NCBI GenBank assembly: GCA_041736675.1 | Contig: JBGSTD010000002.1 | Coordinates: forward strand, 62,001-126,000 | DNA length: 64,000 nt | Direction: 5' to 3' | Source: Salaquimonas sp041736675 | GTDB taxonomy: Bacteria; Pseudomonadota; Alphaproteobacteria; Rhizobiales; Rhizobiaceae | Shown here: positions 26,956 through 35,120 of the stretch, in pieces | Position numbering within the stretch: the first letter of the stretch is position 1 | Layout: each line of letters begins with the position of its first letter | The notes under the pieces: model-generated | Seen by the model: only the letters and a program-made list of their open reading frames with translations | The model's database searches: none | What the model was told of the DNA's origin: nothing | Made by a program: the position numbers and the translations under genes

Positions 26956-27953
26956 CCGGACACCTTGAGGACGATCTTGCCGATCAGATCACCTGATTCC
27001 ATCAGGGCATGGGCTTTTGATGCATCTTTCAGGGCAAACTGCGAATGCATCACTGGTTTGACCTTTCCCGCCTCAATCAGCGGCCAGACCTTTTCCTTTA
27101 ATTCCTTTGCTATCTGCGCCTTGAAGGCAACCGGGCGTGGTCGCAGGGTAGAACCCGTATGGGTCAACCGCTTCATCATCAGTTTGGCGAAGTTGACCTC
27201 TGCCTTGGGGCCGCCAAGAAATGCAATCTGAACAATTCGCCCATCCTCGCTTGAAGCGTCATAATTGCGTTCGATATAGCTGCCACCCACCATGTCGAGG
27301 ATCAGATCAGTGCCGCGCCCTTCAGTCACGTTACGCACTTCGCTGACAAAATCCTGTGCCTTGTAATTGATTGCATGATCAGCGCCGAGATCAAGACATG
27401 CCTGGCATTTGTCCGCGCTGCCTGCCGTCGCAATAACTGTTGCACCGAAGGCTTTGGCCAATTGGATCGCGGTCGTGCCGATGCCACTGGTGCCGCCATG
27501 CACCATGAAGGTTTCTCCTGCCTTGAGATTGCCGCGCTGAAAAACATTGTGCCAGACGGTAAAAAAGGTTTCGGGCACGCAGGCCGCTTCATCCAGGGAC
27601 AGTCCTTTTGGCAACTCGATCGTGTTGGACTGGTCAACGCAGACATATTCGCCATATCCACCGCCCGCAACCAGCGCCATGACCTTCCTGCCCAGCACAC
27701 CGGGATCAACTCCCGCACCAAGCGCAACAACCTCGCCCGAAACTTCCAGCCCCGGGATCAGCGACGCGCCTGGCGGCGGGGCATAATTTCCGGTGCGCTG
27801 CAGGCAATCCGGGCGGTTGACCCCTGCATAGGCTGTCTTGATCAGAACCTCGTTTTGACGCGGCTGCGGCAGATCATGCATGCCAGCGACAAGAACTTCC
27901 GGCCCTCCCGGCGTGGTTATGTCGATGGCTATCATTTTATCCGGCAGTGTCAT
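26952..27953 (-). CDS. NAD(P)H-quinone oxidoreductase, zinc-free MDR family
   Basis: A 333-residue medium-chain reductase of the QOR/PIG3 type. Seen: G-V-N-R-P-D-C-L-Q-R-T-G-N-Y near residue 45, the nucleotide motif V-H-G-G-T-S-G-I-G-T-T-A-I-Q near residue 148, and N-Y-K-A-Q-D-F. The zinc-binding cysteines of alcohol dehydrogenases are absent. It reduces quinones or enones with NADPH. ATG at 27953 matches the family; an upstream in-frame ATG would overlap the divergent DUF1192 gene. Confidence 0.92.
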   Translation of the reverse strand: MTLPDKMIAIDITTPGGPEVLVAGMHDLPQPRQNEVLIKTAYAGVNRPDCLQRTGNYAPPPGASLIPGLEVSGEVVALGAGVDPGVLGRKVMALVAGGGYGEYVCVDQSNTIELPKGLSLDEAACVPETFFTVWHNVFQRGNLKAGETFMVHGGTSGIGTTAIQLAKAFGATVIATAGSADKCQACLDLGADHAINYKAQDFVSEVRNVTEGRGTDLILDMVGGSYIERNYDASSEDGRIVQIAFLGGPKAEVNFAKLMMKRLTHTGSTLRPRPVAFKAQIAKELKEKVWPLIEAGKVKPVMHSQFALKDASKAHALMESGDLIGKIVLKVSG

Positions 27954-28008
27954 TGTCTCTTTTCCTTGCATCAAAATTCCTGACTGGACCGATAATGTCT
28001 GGTATTTG

Positions 28009-28263
28009 ATGAAAATGAAATGGCCGCAATCCCTCGGCAAACCACATTTCAACGATTGGGAGGGCGAAGTGTTTACACTCGACGACGAACCAAAAAGCAA
28101 ACGCGTTTATGAAATCGGCCAAAAGCTGGAGGAATTATCAGTCGGTGAACTGACTGAGACCATCACCCTCTTGCAGGACGAAATCATTCGGCTGGAAAAG
28201 GCAAAAGCCGACAAATCAAGGCATCTTGATGCGGCCGCAGCCTTGTTTGCCAAGAAATCCTGA
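28009..28263 (+). CDS. DUF1192 family protein
   Basis: An 84-residue protein with the DUF1192 pattern: E-I-G-Q-K-L-E-E-L-S-V-G-E-L then L-L-Q-D-E-I-I-R-L-E-K near residues 38-66, a short amphipathic coiled coil. The role is unknown; it is widespread in Alphaproteobacteria and often beside a QOR gene, as here, and near rcdA. ATG at 28009 or 28015 could start it. Confidence 0.75.
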   Translation: MKMKWPQSLGKPHFNDWEGEVFTLDDEPKSKRVYEIGQKLEELSVGELTETITLLQDEIIRLEKAKADKSRHLDAAAALFAKKS

Positions 28264-28290
28264 ATGCTTTGGCGCATTTTGAAACCCGCG

Positions 28291-28305
28291 TTAACCATCT
28301 GTTAA
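28291..28305 (+). promoter_or_regulatory. CtrA-type binding site
   Basis: TTAA-N7-TTAA matches the full CtrA consensus exactly (TTAA 28291-28294, TTAA 28302-28305). It lies between the DUF1192 stop codon and a terminator at 28403, upstream of rcdA. Confidence 0.55.
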
Positions 28306-28324
28306 GCTTTATAGGCTATTAATA

Positions 28325-28430
28325 ACCTTGTCCGGTTTTTATCGGATTCATTCCAGGTGGTCTTGATGGTCACCCTGTTTGACGCCTCCCTGTTAACTCT
28401 TCAGAGCCGCCTTTGCGGCTCTTTTTTTTG
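28325..28430 (+). ncRNA. candidate small RNA upstream of rcdA
   Basis: Between the CtrA-type box (28291) and rcdA (28589) lies a stretch that ends in a strong terminator at 28403-28429. A transcript starting about 20 to 40 bases after the box would be roughly 100 nt. It would carry an unpaired GCCTCCC (28384-28390), the anti-Shine-Dalgarno type seen in several rhizobial trans-acting sRNAs, just before the terminator stem. No known family was matched, and the 5-prime end is a guess. Confidence 0.4.
28403..28429 (+). terminator. Rho-independent terminator between DUF1192 and rcdA
   Basis: AGAGCCGC (28403-28410) and GCGGCTCT (28415-28422) form a perfect 8-base stem with loop CTTT, followed by seven T. 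It may end DUF1192 transcription or a small RNA. Confidence 0.88.
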
Positions 28431-28588
28431 CATTTTTATCAGGCAGTTCCGTGTCTTTTCCTGCCAGATCTTTCGGAAGTATCAGCGCCTGGAAAATCTT
28501 AACGTTGTTTTAACCAAATTTTTTTCAGCCCTTTACGACCGCTGCCCGCCACTCTAAAACAAACAGGAATCAGGAGTGGAATTTTTCG

Positions 28589-29122
28589 ATGGACAATAAC
28601 GGTCAGCCAAAAAGCAGCAATATGATCAGCCTTGCGGAGAGATTTGCGTTTTCGGACAAGTTCAGCAAATTGTTTCGTGACGGCATGTCACTGGTCGAGG
28701 AAAGCGCTTCCTATCTCGATGGCCCCGGACGGGAAGCCGCCAAGACACTATCAAAAAATTCGATCGTACTTTATGGAACCGAATCCATGCGCTTGACCAC
28801 GCGGCTGATGCAATTGGCGTCCTGGCTGCTGTTGCAACGCGCTGCCAATGAAGGCGAAATGACCAGCGAACAGTTTCACGAAGAAAAGAAAAAAGTGAAG
28901 CTGCACACCCTGCCTGAAAGCAACCCGGATGCAGGCTGGGACAATCTTCCATCCGAATTCTGCGATCTGGTTCGGCGCTCTCTTACACTTCAAAACAGAA
29001 TTACTGCAATCGACAGCGAAGTGTACGAAGTGAAGAAAGTCGAACAGGAGGAAAACAATCCAGTCCGCCAGCAACTCGATCTTCTGTCAACAGCTTTCGG
29101 CGTTCCGCGCAAGTTGAACTAA
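28589..29122 (+). CDS. rcdA: RcdA / DUF1465 family regulator of CtrA degradation
   Basis: A 177-residue DUF1465 protein, the family of Caulobacter RcdA, an adaptor that helps ClpXP destroy CtrA with CpdR and PopA. The helical core is clear: A-E-R-F-A-F-S-D-K-F-S-K-L-F-R-D-G-M, then L-T-T-R-L-M-Q-L-A-S-W-L-L-L-Q-R-A near residues 71-87. The ATG at 28589 is preceded by CAGGAG. In Caulobacter rcdA is itself CtrA-regulated, and a CtrA-type box lies 284 bases upstream here. Confidence 0.88.
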   Translation: MDNNGQPKSSNMISLAERFAFSDKFSKLFRDGMSLVEESASYLDGPGREAAKTLSKNSIVLYGTESMRLTTRLMQLASWLLLQRAANEGEMTSEQFHEEKKKVKLHTLPESNPDAGWDNLPSEFCDLVRRSLTLQNRITAIDSEVYEVKKVEQEENNPVRQQLDLLSTAFGVPRKLN

Positions 29123-29162
29123 GTTTCCGCCTGCCACAACAAGCTTGTCCCTGATGCCGAAA

Positions 29163-30077
29163 TCAGGCCTCCTTGCCCAGAAGGCTGTTTGCGACGTCCT
29201 TGAGAACGCTGGCGAGTTGTTCAATATCCTCCCCCATGGGCGAGGTATCGCGCCAGACTAGCGAAATTGTCCGCTGTGCATCCTTGTGCGCTATTCGCCG
29301 AAGCACCAGTTCCCTGTCACGGCTTGCCTCCATCAACGCATACAGACTGGGTAGAATGGCGACCCCTGCCCCCATCGCTGCCATCTGGCGCACGGCATCA
29401 AGACTGGTTCCCTCATATTCCGAGCTGATATAACCGCCTGACAACCGCGCCATTTCCCGAATAGCAAGGTTGAGATGATGTCCGTAACCGAGGGAAAGCA
29501 GCGGCAAGTCTTTCAGCTCATCCAGTTTGATGGGGGCACGGCTGACAGAAAGCGGCGATTCTGGCGCAACACAGATCCACAACGATTCCCTAAACAAGGT
29601 GAATGAGCGCGTGTTGGGGTGATCCTCTGCGGTGGAGATGATGGTATCCAGCCGTCCTTCGCGCAAATGGGTATCAAGTTCAAAAGTCCGGTATTCCTGA
29701 ACCCCGAGGCGCAACAAGGGAAACATGGCATGTAGCCGCCCCGTCACATGCGGCAGCAGATAGGGCCCGACAGAAGGGATGACGCCGAGTTTGATCCGCC
29801 CCGACAAGATACCCTGCTCACGGCCAATGGCAGCTTTCAATCCTTCCATACCCTGCAACACGATGCGCGCACGTCGAACAACCTCCTCACCTGACGGTGT
29901 CAAAATGGCACCCAGCCGACCACGTTCGACAAGTCGCTTGCCAAGTTCGAGCTCCATTTCGACCAATTGGGCTGAAAGGCTGGGCTGGCTGACATTCATG
30001 CGCCGTGCCGCCTCATTGATCTTTCCGGTCTCGGCTATTGCAACCAGATATTGCAGCTGTTTCAGGGTAGGTCGCAT
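29163..30077 (-). CDS. LysR-type regulator, OxyR-like without redox cysteines
   Basis: A 304-residue LysR regulator with N-terminal HTH (L-K-Q-L-Q-Y-L-V-A-I-A-E-T-G, S-Q-P-S-L-S-A-Q-L) and the periplasmic-binding-like sensor. The sequence resembles OxyR, and the intergenic site has the OxyR layout. However, at the OxyR peroxide site the segment reads L-L-S-L-G-Y-G-H-H-L-N-L-A-I-R-E-M, with H where C199 should be and no cysteine at C208. The only cysteine is in W-I-C-V-A-P. It is divergent from nhaA with a 189-base gap. Confidence 0.9.
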   Translation of the reverse strand: MRPTLKQLQYLVAIAETGKINEAARRMNVSQPSLSAQLVEMELELGKRLVERGRLGAILTPSGEEVVRRARIVLQGMEGLKAAIGREQGILSGRIKLGVIPSVGPYLLPHVTGRLHAMFPLLRLGVQEYRTFELDTHLREGRLDTIISTAEDHPNTRSFTLFRESLWICVAPESPLSVSRAPIKLDELKDLPLLSLGYGHHLNLAIREMARLSGGYISSEYEGTSLDAVRQMAAMGAGVAILPSLYALMEASRDRELVLRRIAHKDAQRTISLVWRDTSPMGEDIEQLASVLKDVANSLLGKEA

Positions 30078-30093
30078 CCCGCTCGTCCCTTAT

Positions 30094-30130
30094 ATAGTTT
30101 AAAACTATACATAGCATAGAATATTTCGAT
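30094..30130. promoter_or_regulatory. OxyR-type tandem operator between LysR gene and nhaA
   Basis: Two ATAG-N7-CTAT elements are spaced by 7 bases, as in the tetrameric OxyR site: ATAG (30094) with CTAT (30105-30108), then ATAG (30116-30119) with CGAT (30127-30130), one mismatch in the last quarter. The first element is a perfect palindrome, TATAGTTT-A-AAACTATA (30093-30109). It begins 17 bases upstream of the LysR start codon and about 136 bases from nhaA. Confidence 0.7.
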
Positions 30131-30266
30131 TTGAACTATTCTTTTTAAACCTCACATAAGCTCCTCATGGGAATGTCCCGAAAATTCAGCCAATTTATAT
30201 GCGGCCAAATTGTCCTCCGAATTAGAATTGGCAATCATTATCAGCAGTCACAATGGGAAAATAAAA

Positions 30267-31463
30267 ATGGTAAGCGTTGTCAATAAAGTTCAGGACTTCC
30301 TGAAACTCGAAACATCAGCCGGTATCATCCTGATGTTTGCAGCCGCACTGGCAATGTTTGCCAACAATTCATTTCTAGCTGAATATTATTCAGCGTTTCT
30401 ATCAACGCCGGTGCAAATCCGCGTCGGTGCCCTTGATCTTTCTAAACCTCTGCTGCTCTGGATCAATGACGGCCTCATGGCCATCTTCTTCTTTCTGGTC
30501 GGGCTTGAGGTAAAACGGGAAATCATTGAGGGCGAACTTTCCTCAATGGACAAGGCTATCCTGCCGATTCTCGCGGCAATCGGCGGCATGGCTGGTCCGG
30601 CAATCATCTATACCTATTTCAACTGGAGCAATCCTGTCACACTCAGCGGCTGGGCAATTCCATCTGCCACCGATATCGCCTTTGCCCTTGGGGTTCTTGC
30701 CCTTTTGGGAAACCGGGTTCCCGTTGCGCTAAAGATTTTCCTGCTTGCCCTCGCCATTATCGATGATATTGGTGCGATCATCATCATTGCCATTTTCTAC
30801 ACAGACAACCTGTCTGTCGAGGCCCTTGGCATTGGACTTGCGGGCGTGGCAGCCCTGATTGCACTCAACCGTTCAGGCGTCAAAGCAGTCACCCCTTATA
30901 CACTGATTGGCCTTTTCATTTGGGTTTGCGTATTGAAGTCGGGTATCCATGCAACGCTGGCAGGTGTTGTAACCGCCCTTGCCATTCCGATTGCCGGTAA
31001 AACGAAAGCCGATCAATCCCCGCTTCACCATCTGGAACATTCGTTGCATCCATGGGTCGCCTATGCTGTGCTTCCCTTGTTTGCATTTGCCAATGCAGGT
31101 GTATCGCTGGCCAGCATGACACTTGGCGATCTTACTGCAACCGTTCCTCTCGGAATTGCCCTTGGCTTGTTCTTCGGCAACCAGATCATGATTTTCACAG
31201 TCTGTTTCATTGCAGTAAAAGCAGGCATTGCGAGGCTGCCGGAAAATATTCGCTGGATACAGATTTACGGCGTTGCCTGTCTTGCGGGTATTGGCTTTAC
31301 CATGAGCCTGTTTATCGGCACACTCGCCTTCGAGGATCCCGAACTCATCAACCAGGTACGTCTTGGCGTCCTGATGGGCTCTTTCGCCTCAGCGATCCTT
31401 GGTTACAGCGTATTGCGCTTTCTCGGCGCAGATCGGAAGGTCTCCCAGCCTGTTGCTGCCTGA
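30267..31463 (+). CDS. nhaA: Na+/H+ antiporter NhaA
   Basis: A 398-residue antiporter with about twelve membrane helices. The essential aspartate pair is in A-L-A-I-I-D-D-I-G-A near residue 163, and P-S-A-T-D-I-A-F-A-L-G-V near residue 135 provides the third conserved acid and the TM4 break. It exports sodium in exchange for protons at alkaline pH. ATG at 30267 follows the family start. It is divergent from the LysR regulator, which probably controls it. Confidence 0.95.
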   Translation: MVSVVNKVQDFLKLETSAGIILMFAAALAMFANNSFLAEYYSAFLSTPVQIRVGALDLSKPLLLWINDGLMAIFFFLVGLEVKREIIEGELSSMDKAILPILAAIGGMAGPAIIYTYFNWSNPVTLSGWAIPSATDIAFALGVLALLGNRVPVALKIFLLALAIIDDIGAIIIIAIFYTDNLSVEALGIGLAGVAALIALNRSGVKAVTPYTLIGLFIWVCVLKSGIHATLAGVVTALAIPIAGKTKADQSPLHHLEHSLHPWVAYAVLPLFAFANAGVSLASMTLGDLTATVPLGIALGLFFGNQIMIFTVCFIAVKAGIARLPENIRWIQIYGVACLAGIGFTMSLFIGTLAFEDPELINQVRLGVLMGSFASAILGYSVLRFLGADRKVSQPVAA

Positions 31464-31485
31464 GCCGGAGTTGCGGACAACAAAA

Positions 31486-31516
31486 AAACCCGGCAGCAGA
31501 CGCTGACCGGGTTTTC
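31486..31516. terminator. bidirectional terminator between nhaA and rpmE
   Basis: AAACCCGG (31486-31493) pairs with CCGGGTTT (31507-31514), with T-runs on both strands (TTTTCC on plus, a long T-run on minus). It serves both convergent genes. Confidence 0.85.
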
Positions 31517-31537
31517 CTTGTCCAAAAGATACTGAGC

Positions 31538-31759
31538 CTAGAAGCCCAAACCTTCGTATTTGTTCTTGAAGCGTGAAACACGACCGCCACGGTCCATCAG
31601 GTTCTGGTTGCCACCAGTCCATGCCGGATGGGAAGTAGGATCGATATCGAGGTTCATCGTATCGCCTTCCTTGCCCCATGTTGAGCGTGTAATGTATTCC
31701 GTACCGTCAGTCATCACGATCTTGATCATGTGATAATCTGGATGAATTTCAGCTTTCAT
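31538..31759 (-). CDS. rpmE: 50S ribosomal protein L31
   Basis: A 73-residue L31 starting M-K-A-E-I-H-P-D-Y-H. The cysteine residues of the zinc-binding form are absent and D/T/S fill these positions, as in many alphaproteobacterial L31 proteins. ATG at 31759 has an AAGGAAAA ribosome site upstream. It ends at the shared terminator with nhaA. Confidence 0.95.
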   Translation of the reverse strand: MKAEIHPDYHMIKIVMTDGTEYITRSTWGKEGDTMNLDIDPTSHPAWTGGNQNLMDRGGRVSRFKNKYEGLGF

Positions 31760-32091
31760 CGTCTTTTCCTTCAATCTGCCATTTGCTTGTCATGCCTGCG
31801 GTTTCAGATCACGCCGGTTGACCCGAACAGTAATCATCGCACCAAAACACGGAGCTTAAACAACGAAAAGCCGCGGAACGGTTTCCACGGCGGTAAACTT
31901 GGCGCGTTCATACACCACAAGGGTAAGGCATACAAGCCCAGAAGTAGATTGCAATGAAGTTTCCTGCCCACAACCCAACCCACGACCCGACAAGTCCTAC
32001 TCCAAAAAATGGCACAATGACACAATTTGCATCGAACACCTTGCTTACTTGGCAAAGATAAGGAAAAAGCAATGTAAAAAAGGAGAGAAAC
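31760..32091. other. divergent intergenic region between rpmE and the ABC exporter gene
   Basis: 332 bases with no credible ORF. A partial hairpin lies near 31866-31895 (CCGCGGAA... TTCCACGG) without a T-run. The AAGGAGAG ribosome site of the exporter gene is at its end. No known RNA family or operator was recognised. Confidence 0.5.
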
Positions 32092-33885
32092 TTGGCAACC
32101 GAAGCAGAAAAAGAAGCAAAGCGGAAGACCTTGCGCCCCTTGTCACGGCTTTGGCCATATCTTACCCGCTACAAACCACAGCTTTCGGGAGCGATTTTCT
32201 TTCTGCTGTTGGCTGCCGGAACCACCCTTACTCTGCCGGTCGCGGTAGGCAATGTGATTGATCAGGGTTTCATCAAGAATAATGCCAGCTTTGTCGGTAA
32301 TTATTTTTCCGCCCTCGTCGCTGTTGCGGCTGTCCTCGCGCTTGCCAGTGCCATGCGATATTACTTTGTTATCTGGCTGGGAGAACGCGTCGTATCGGAT
32401 TTGCGCAAGGATGTGTTTGCCCATGTGGCTGAACTGTCAGCCTCTTTTTATGATACCGCCCAGTCCGGCGAAATTGTCTCACGCCTGACCGCCGATACTG
32501 TGCAGATCAAATCTGCCGTAGGCGCAACCGCCTCCATGGCATTGCGCAATACCATCCTCGGTATCGGCGCGGTCGGTGCAATGGTATACACCTCGCCGCG
32601 CCTTTCGCTGATTGTGATCGGGGCCATTCCGCTGATTGTCTTTCCGATCATCGCCTTTGGTCGCGCGGTTCGCAAACGCTCAAGAAACGCCCAGGATACG
32701 CTGGCTGAAGCGACAGCCTATGCTTCGGAAACCATCTCATCAATCCGCATTATCCAGGCTTTTGCAGTATCGAAGATTGCCTCGCGAAAATTTGCCACCG
32801 CTGTTGAAAACTCCTTTGAGGCAGCCCGCAAGGCAATTGGTACACGGGCCCTGCTTACCGCCTTTGCAATTTTCCTGATTTTCTCAAGCGTCATTGCCGT
32901 CCTTTATATCGGCGCGCGCGATGTGATGAACGGTACCATTACTGCCGGCCTTTTAAGCCAGTTCCTGCTCTACGCCATCTTTGCCGCGGGTTCTCTTGGG
33001 GCCTTGTCGGAAGTTTGGGGTGAACTGTCGCAAGCCGCCGGAGCAGCAGAGCGCATTACCGAACTGATGGAAGAAAAAGCGGAAATTCGCGCGCCTCAAA
33101 ATCCGGCAAGCCTGTCTCTGCCGGTGAAGGGCGAGATCGTTTTTGACAGTGTATCCTTTGCCTATCCCTCAAGGGCGGATGAGCGAACCCTCGAAGGTTT
33201 GGACCTGACCATCAAGGCTGGCGAAACAATTGCTGTTGTCGGCCCGTCGGGTGCAGGCAAATCGACCCTCATTTCGCTGATCCTGAGATTTTATGACCCA
33301 GCCGCAGGCGCAATCCGGCTAGACGGCGTGGACATCAAGACCCTTGATCCGGATGTTCTTAGAAACCAGATCGCAATTGTACCGCAGGACACCATAATCT
33401 TTGCCGCCACAGCCCATGAAAACATTGCTCTTGGCCGCGAAACTGCCAGCCGCGCGGAAGTCATTGCCGCAGCAAAGGCGGCCAGTGCCGATGAATTCAT
33501 CATGCAGGCGCGCGAGGGCTATGATACCCAGTTGGGCGAGCGCGGTGTCACACTGTCAGGAGGTCAGCGCCAGCGCGTTGCCATTGCAAGGGCTATCCTT
33601 AAAGACGCCCCCATTTTGTTGCTTGATGAGGCCACCAGTGCACTTGACGCAGAAAGCGAACGACTGGTTCAGGCGGCAATTGAAAAGTTGATGAAAAACC
33701 GCACCACAATCGTCATCGCCCACCGCCTTGCAACCATCCTCAAGGCCGATCGTATCATCGTCATGGATCGCGGAAAGATCGTCGAGACCGGCACGCACGC
33801 ATCGCTGGTCAAAAAGAAAAACGGGCTTTACGCCAATCTGGCAAAGCTGCAGTTTGATACCGGTTACCTCAAGGCCGCAGAATAA
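32092..33885 (+). CDS. ABC exporter, fused membrane and ATPase domains
   Basis: A 597-residue type IV ABC half-transporter. Six membrane helices fill residues 25-310, followed by the ATPase domain: Walker A G-P-S-G-A-G-K-S-T near residue 383, signature L-S-G-G-Q-R-Q-R near residue 487, Walker B I-L-L-L-D-E-A-T-S near residue 507 and H-loop A-H-R near residue 541. It works as a homodimer in the inner membrane. It resembles MsbA-type exporters, but the cargo is unknown. The start is TTG at 32092, with AGGAGAG 5 to 6 bases upstream. Confidence 0.93.
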   Translation: MATEAEKEAKRKTLRPLSRLWPYLTRYKPQLSGAIFFLLLAAGTTLTLPVAVGNVIDQGFIKNNASFVGNYFSALVAVAAVLALASAMRYYFVIWLGERVVSDLRKDVFAHVAELSASFYDTAQSGEIVSRLTADTVQIKSAVGATASMALRNTILGIGAVGAMVYTSPRLSLIVIGAIPLIVFPIIAFGRAVRKRSRNAQDTLAEATAYASETISSIRIIQAFAVSKIASRKFATAVENSFEAARKAIGTRALLTAFAIFLIFSSVIAVLYIGARDVMNGTITAGLLSQFLLYAIFAAGSLGALSEVWGELSQAAGAAERITELMEEKAEIRAPQNPASLSLPVKGEIVFDSVSFAYPSRADERTLEGLDLTIKAGETIAVVGPSGAGKSTLISLILRFYDPAAGAIRLDGVDIKTLDPDVLRNQIAIVPQDTIIFAATAHENIALGRETASRAEVIAAAKAASADEFIMQAREGYDTQLGERGVTLSGGQRQRVAIARAILKDAPILLLDEATSALDAESERLVQAAIEKLMKNRTTIVIAHRLATILKADRIIVMDRGKIVETGTHASLVKKKNGLYANLAKLQFDTGYLKAAE

Positions 33886-33941
33886 CCGGCTATAACCCAT
33901 TGTCATACATATAAAATCCTTGCCCGACTGGAGACGATGCG

Positions 33942-34913
33942 ATGATCAGATCGTATGCTAGCAAAGAAAACAAGTTGGTGGAAATCGACGGCGGGCTGGA
34001 TAAGGTCGGGGACGTCATATGGTTCGATCTGCATAATCCGACTGACGAGGAAGAAGATGCCCTCGAACTCAGGCTCGGAATTAACATTCCGACCCGTGAG
34101 GAAATGGATGAAATCGAGGTTTCGTCCCGGCTGTACAATGAAAATGGAACAACTTTCATGACGGTAATTCTGCCTGCCTCATCCGGGGATGAGCGGGTCG
34201 AAATGCAGCCAGTGACGTTTGTCTTGTCAGGCAAACATTTGATCACGATCCGCTATCATGATCCGCGGTCATTTCAGACTTTCCCCGCCCGTGCAGCAAG
34301 GGGTGTACTCGCCTGTAATTCATCCGAAGAGGTCCAGATCGCACTTCTTGAAGCGGTCGTTGACCGTCTTGCTGATATTCTTGAAATTGCCGGGCGCGGT
34401 ATTGACGAAATTTCCCATACGATCTTTAGCGGACAGAGCGATCGCCAAAACCGCAATACCAAACTGCAAGACACAATCGAGGCCATCGGCCGCAAAGGCG
34501 ACTTCATCTCGAACATTCGCGACAGCCTTGTGACCTTTGACCGGCTGTCAGGATTTTTGGCTCACGCTTCACAACAGCGAAAATCAGGCAAGGAAATTCG
34601 TGAGAGGGTAAAAACCCTGGCAAGAGATATACATTCCCTTTCCGATCACGCCAGCTTTCTCAATCAAAAAGTCACCTTCCTGCTTGATGCAACTCTTGGC
34701 TTGATCAGTATTGAGCAAAACGCAATCATCAAGATATTTTCCGTCGCTGCCGTTGTGTTCCTGCCACCGACACTGATCGCCTCGATTTATGGCATGAATT
34801 TCATTCACATGCCGGAGTTGACCTGGCTCTATGGCTATCCCTTTGCCATCGGCCTGATGGTCTTGTGCGCCATCCTCCCCTACCTGTTTTTCAAACGCCA
34901 GGGCTGGCTCTAG
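33942..34913 (+). CDS. corA: CorA family magnesium transporter
   Basis: A 323-residue CorA. The large acidic cytoplasmic domain is followed by two C-terminal transmembrane helices. The selectivity motif is Y-G-M-N-F (residues near 285), a variant of the canonical G-M-N, just after the first membrane helix. CorA pentamers carry magnesium, cobalt or nickel down their gradient. It follows the exporter gene by 56 bases on the same strand. Confidence 0.94.
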   Translation: MIRSYASKENKLVEIDGGLDKVGDVIWFDLHNPTDEEEDALELRLGINIPTREEMDEIEVSSRLYNENGTTFMTVILPASSGDERVEMQPVTFVLSGKHLITIRYHDPRSFQTFPARAARGVLACNSSEEVQIALLEAVVDRLADILEIAGRGIDEISHTIFSGQSDRQNRNTKLQDTIEAIGRKGDFISNIRDSLVTFDRLSGFLAHASQQRKSGKEIRERVKTLARDIHSLSDHASFLNQKVTFLLDATLGLISIEQNAIIKIFSVAAVVFLPPTLIASIYGMNFIHMPELTWLYGYPFAIGLMVLCAILPYLFFKRQGWL

Positions 34914-34921
34914 TGGCCGAC

Positions 34922-34948
34922 CGGAACGGATGGCACCCATCCGTTTCG
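34922..34948 (+). terminator. hairpin after corA
   Basis: AACGGATGG (34925-34933) pairs with CCATCCGTT (34937-34945), extended by CGG/TCG at the base. It starts 9 bases after the corA stop. The following bases are not T-rich, so termination efficiency is uncertain. Confidence 0.45.
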
Positions 34949-35071
34949 AATAGCCAGACGACAAGCCATTGTTCAGCTGGGGCGATTTTTCCGGACAGTT
35001 GATTACCTTCTGTCTGGATCGCACCACCATGCCGCTCGCATGGTCTCGTCCTGGCATTGTCAGAATATCGC

Positions 35072-35100
35072 TTGACAACATACCAACCAGTTGGTATGCT
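35072..35100 (+). promoter_or_regulatory. promoter with embedded TetR operator
   Basis: TTGACA (35072-35077) and TATGCT (35095-35100) are 17 bases apart. A perfect inverted repeat, CATACCAAC (35079-35087) and GTTGGTATG (35090-35098), fills the spacer and overlaps the -10. It is 23 bases upstream of the TetR start, so the product probably represses its own operon. Confidence 0.8.
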
Positions 35101-35120
35101 ATATACATGAGGAGAATTCC

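Noticed and set aside
28366..28430. Leader peptide and attenuator before rcdA
   Set aside because: The small ORF (ATG 28366) has no run of one amino acid and reads through the terminator; no alternative antiterminator is evident.
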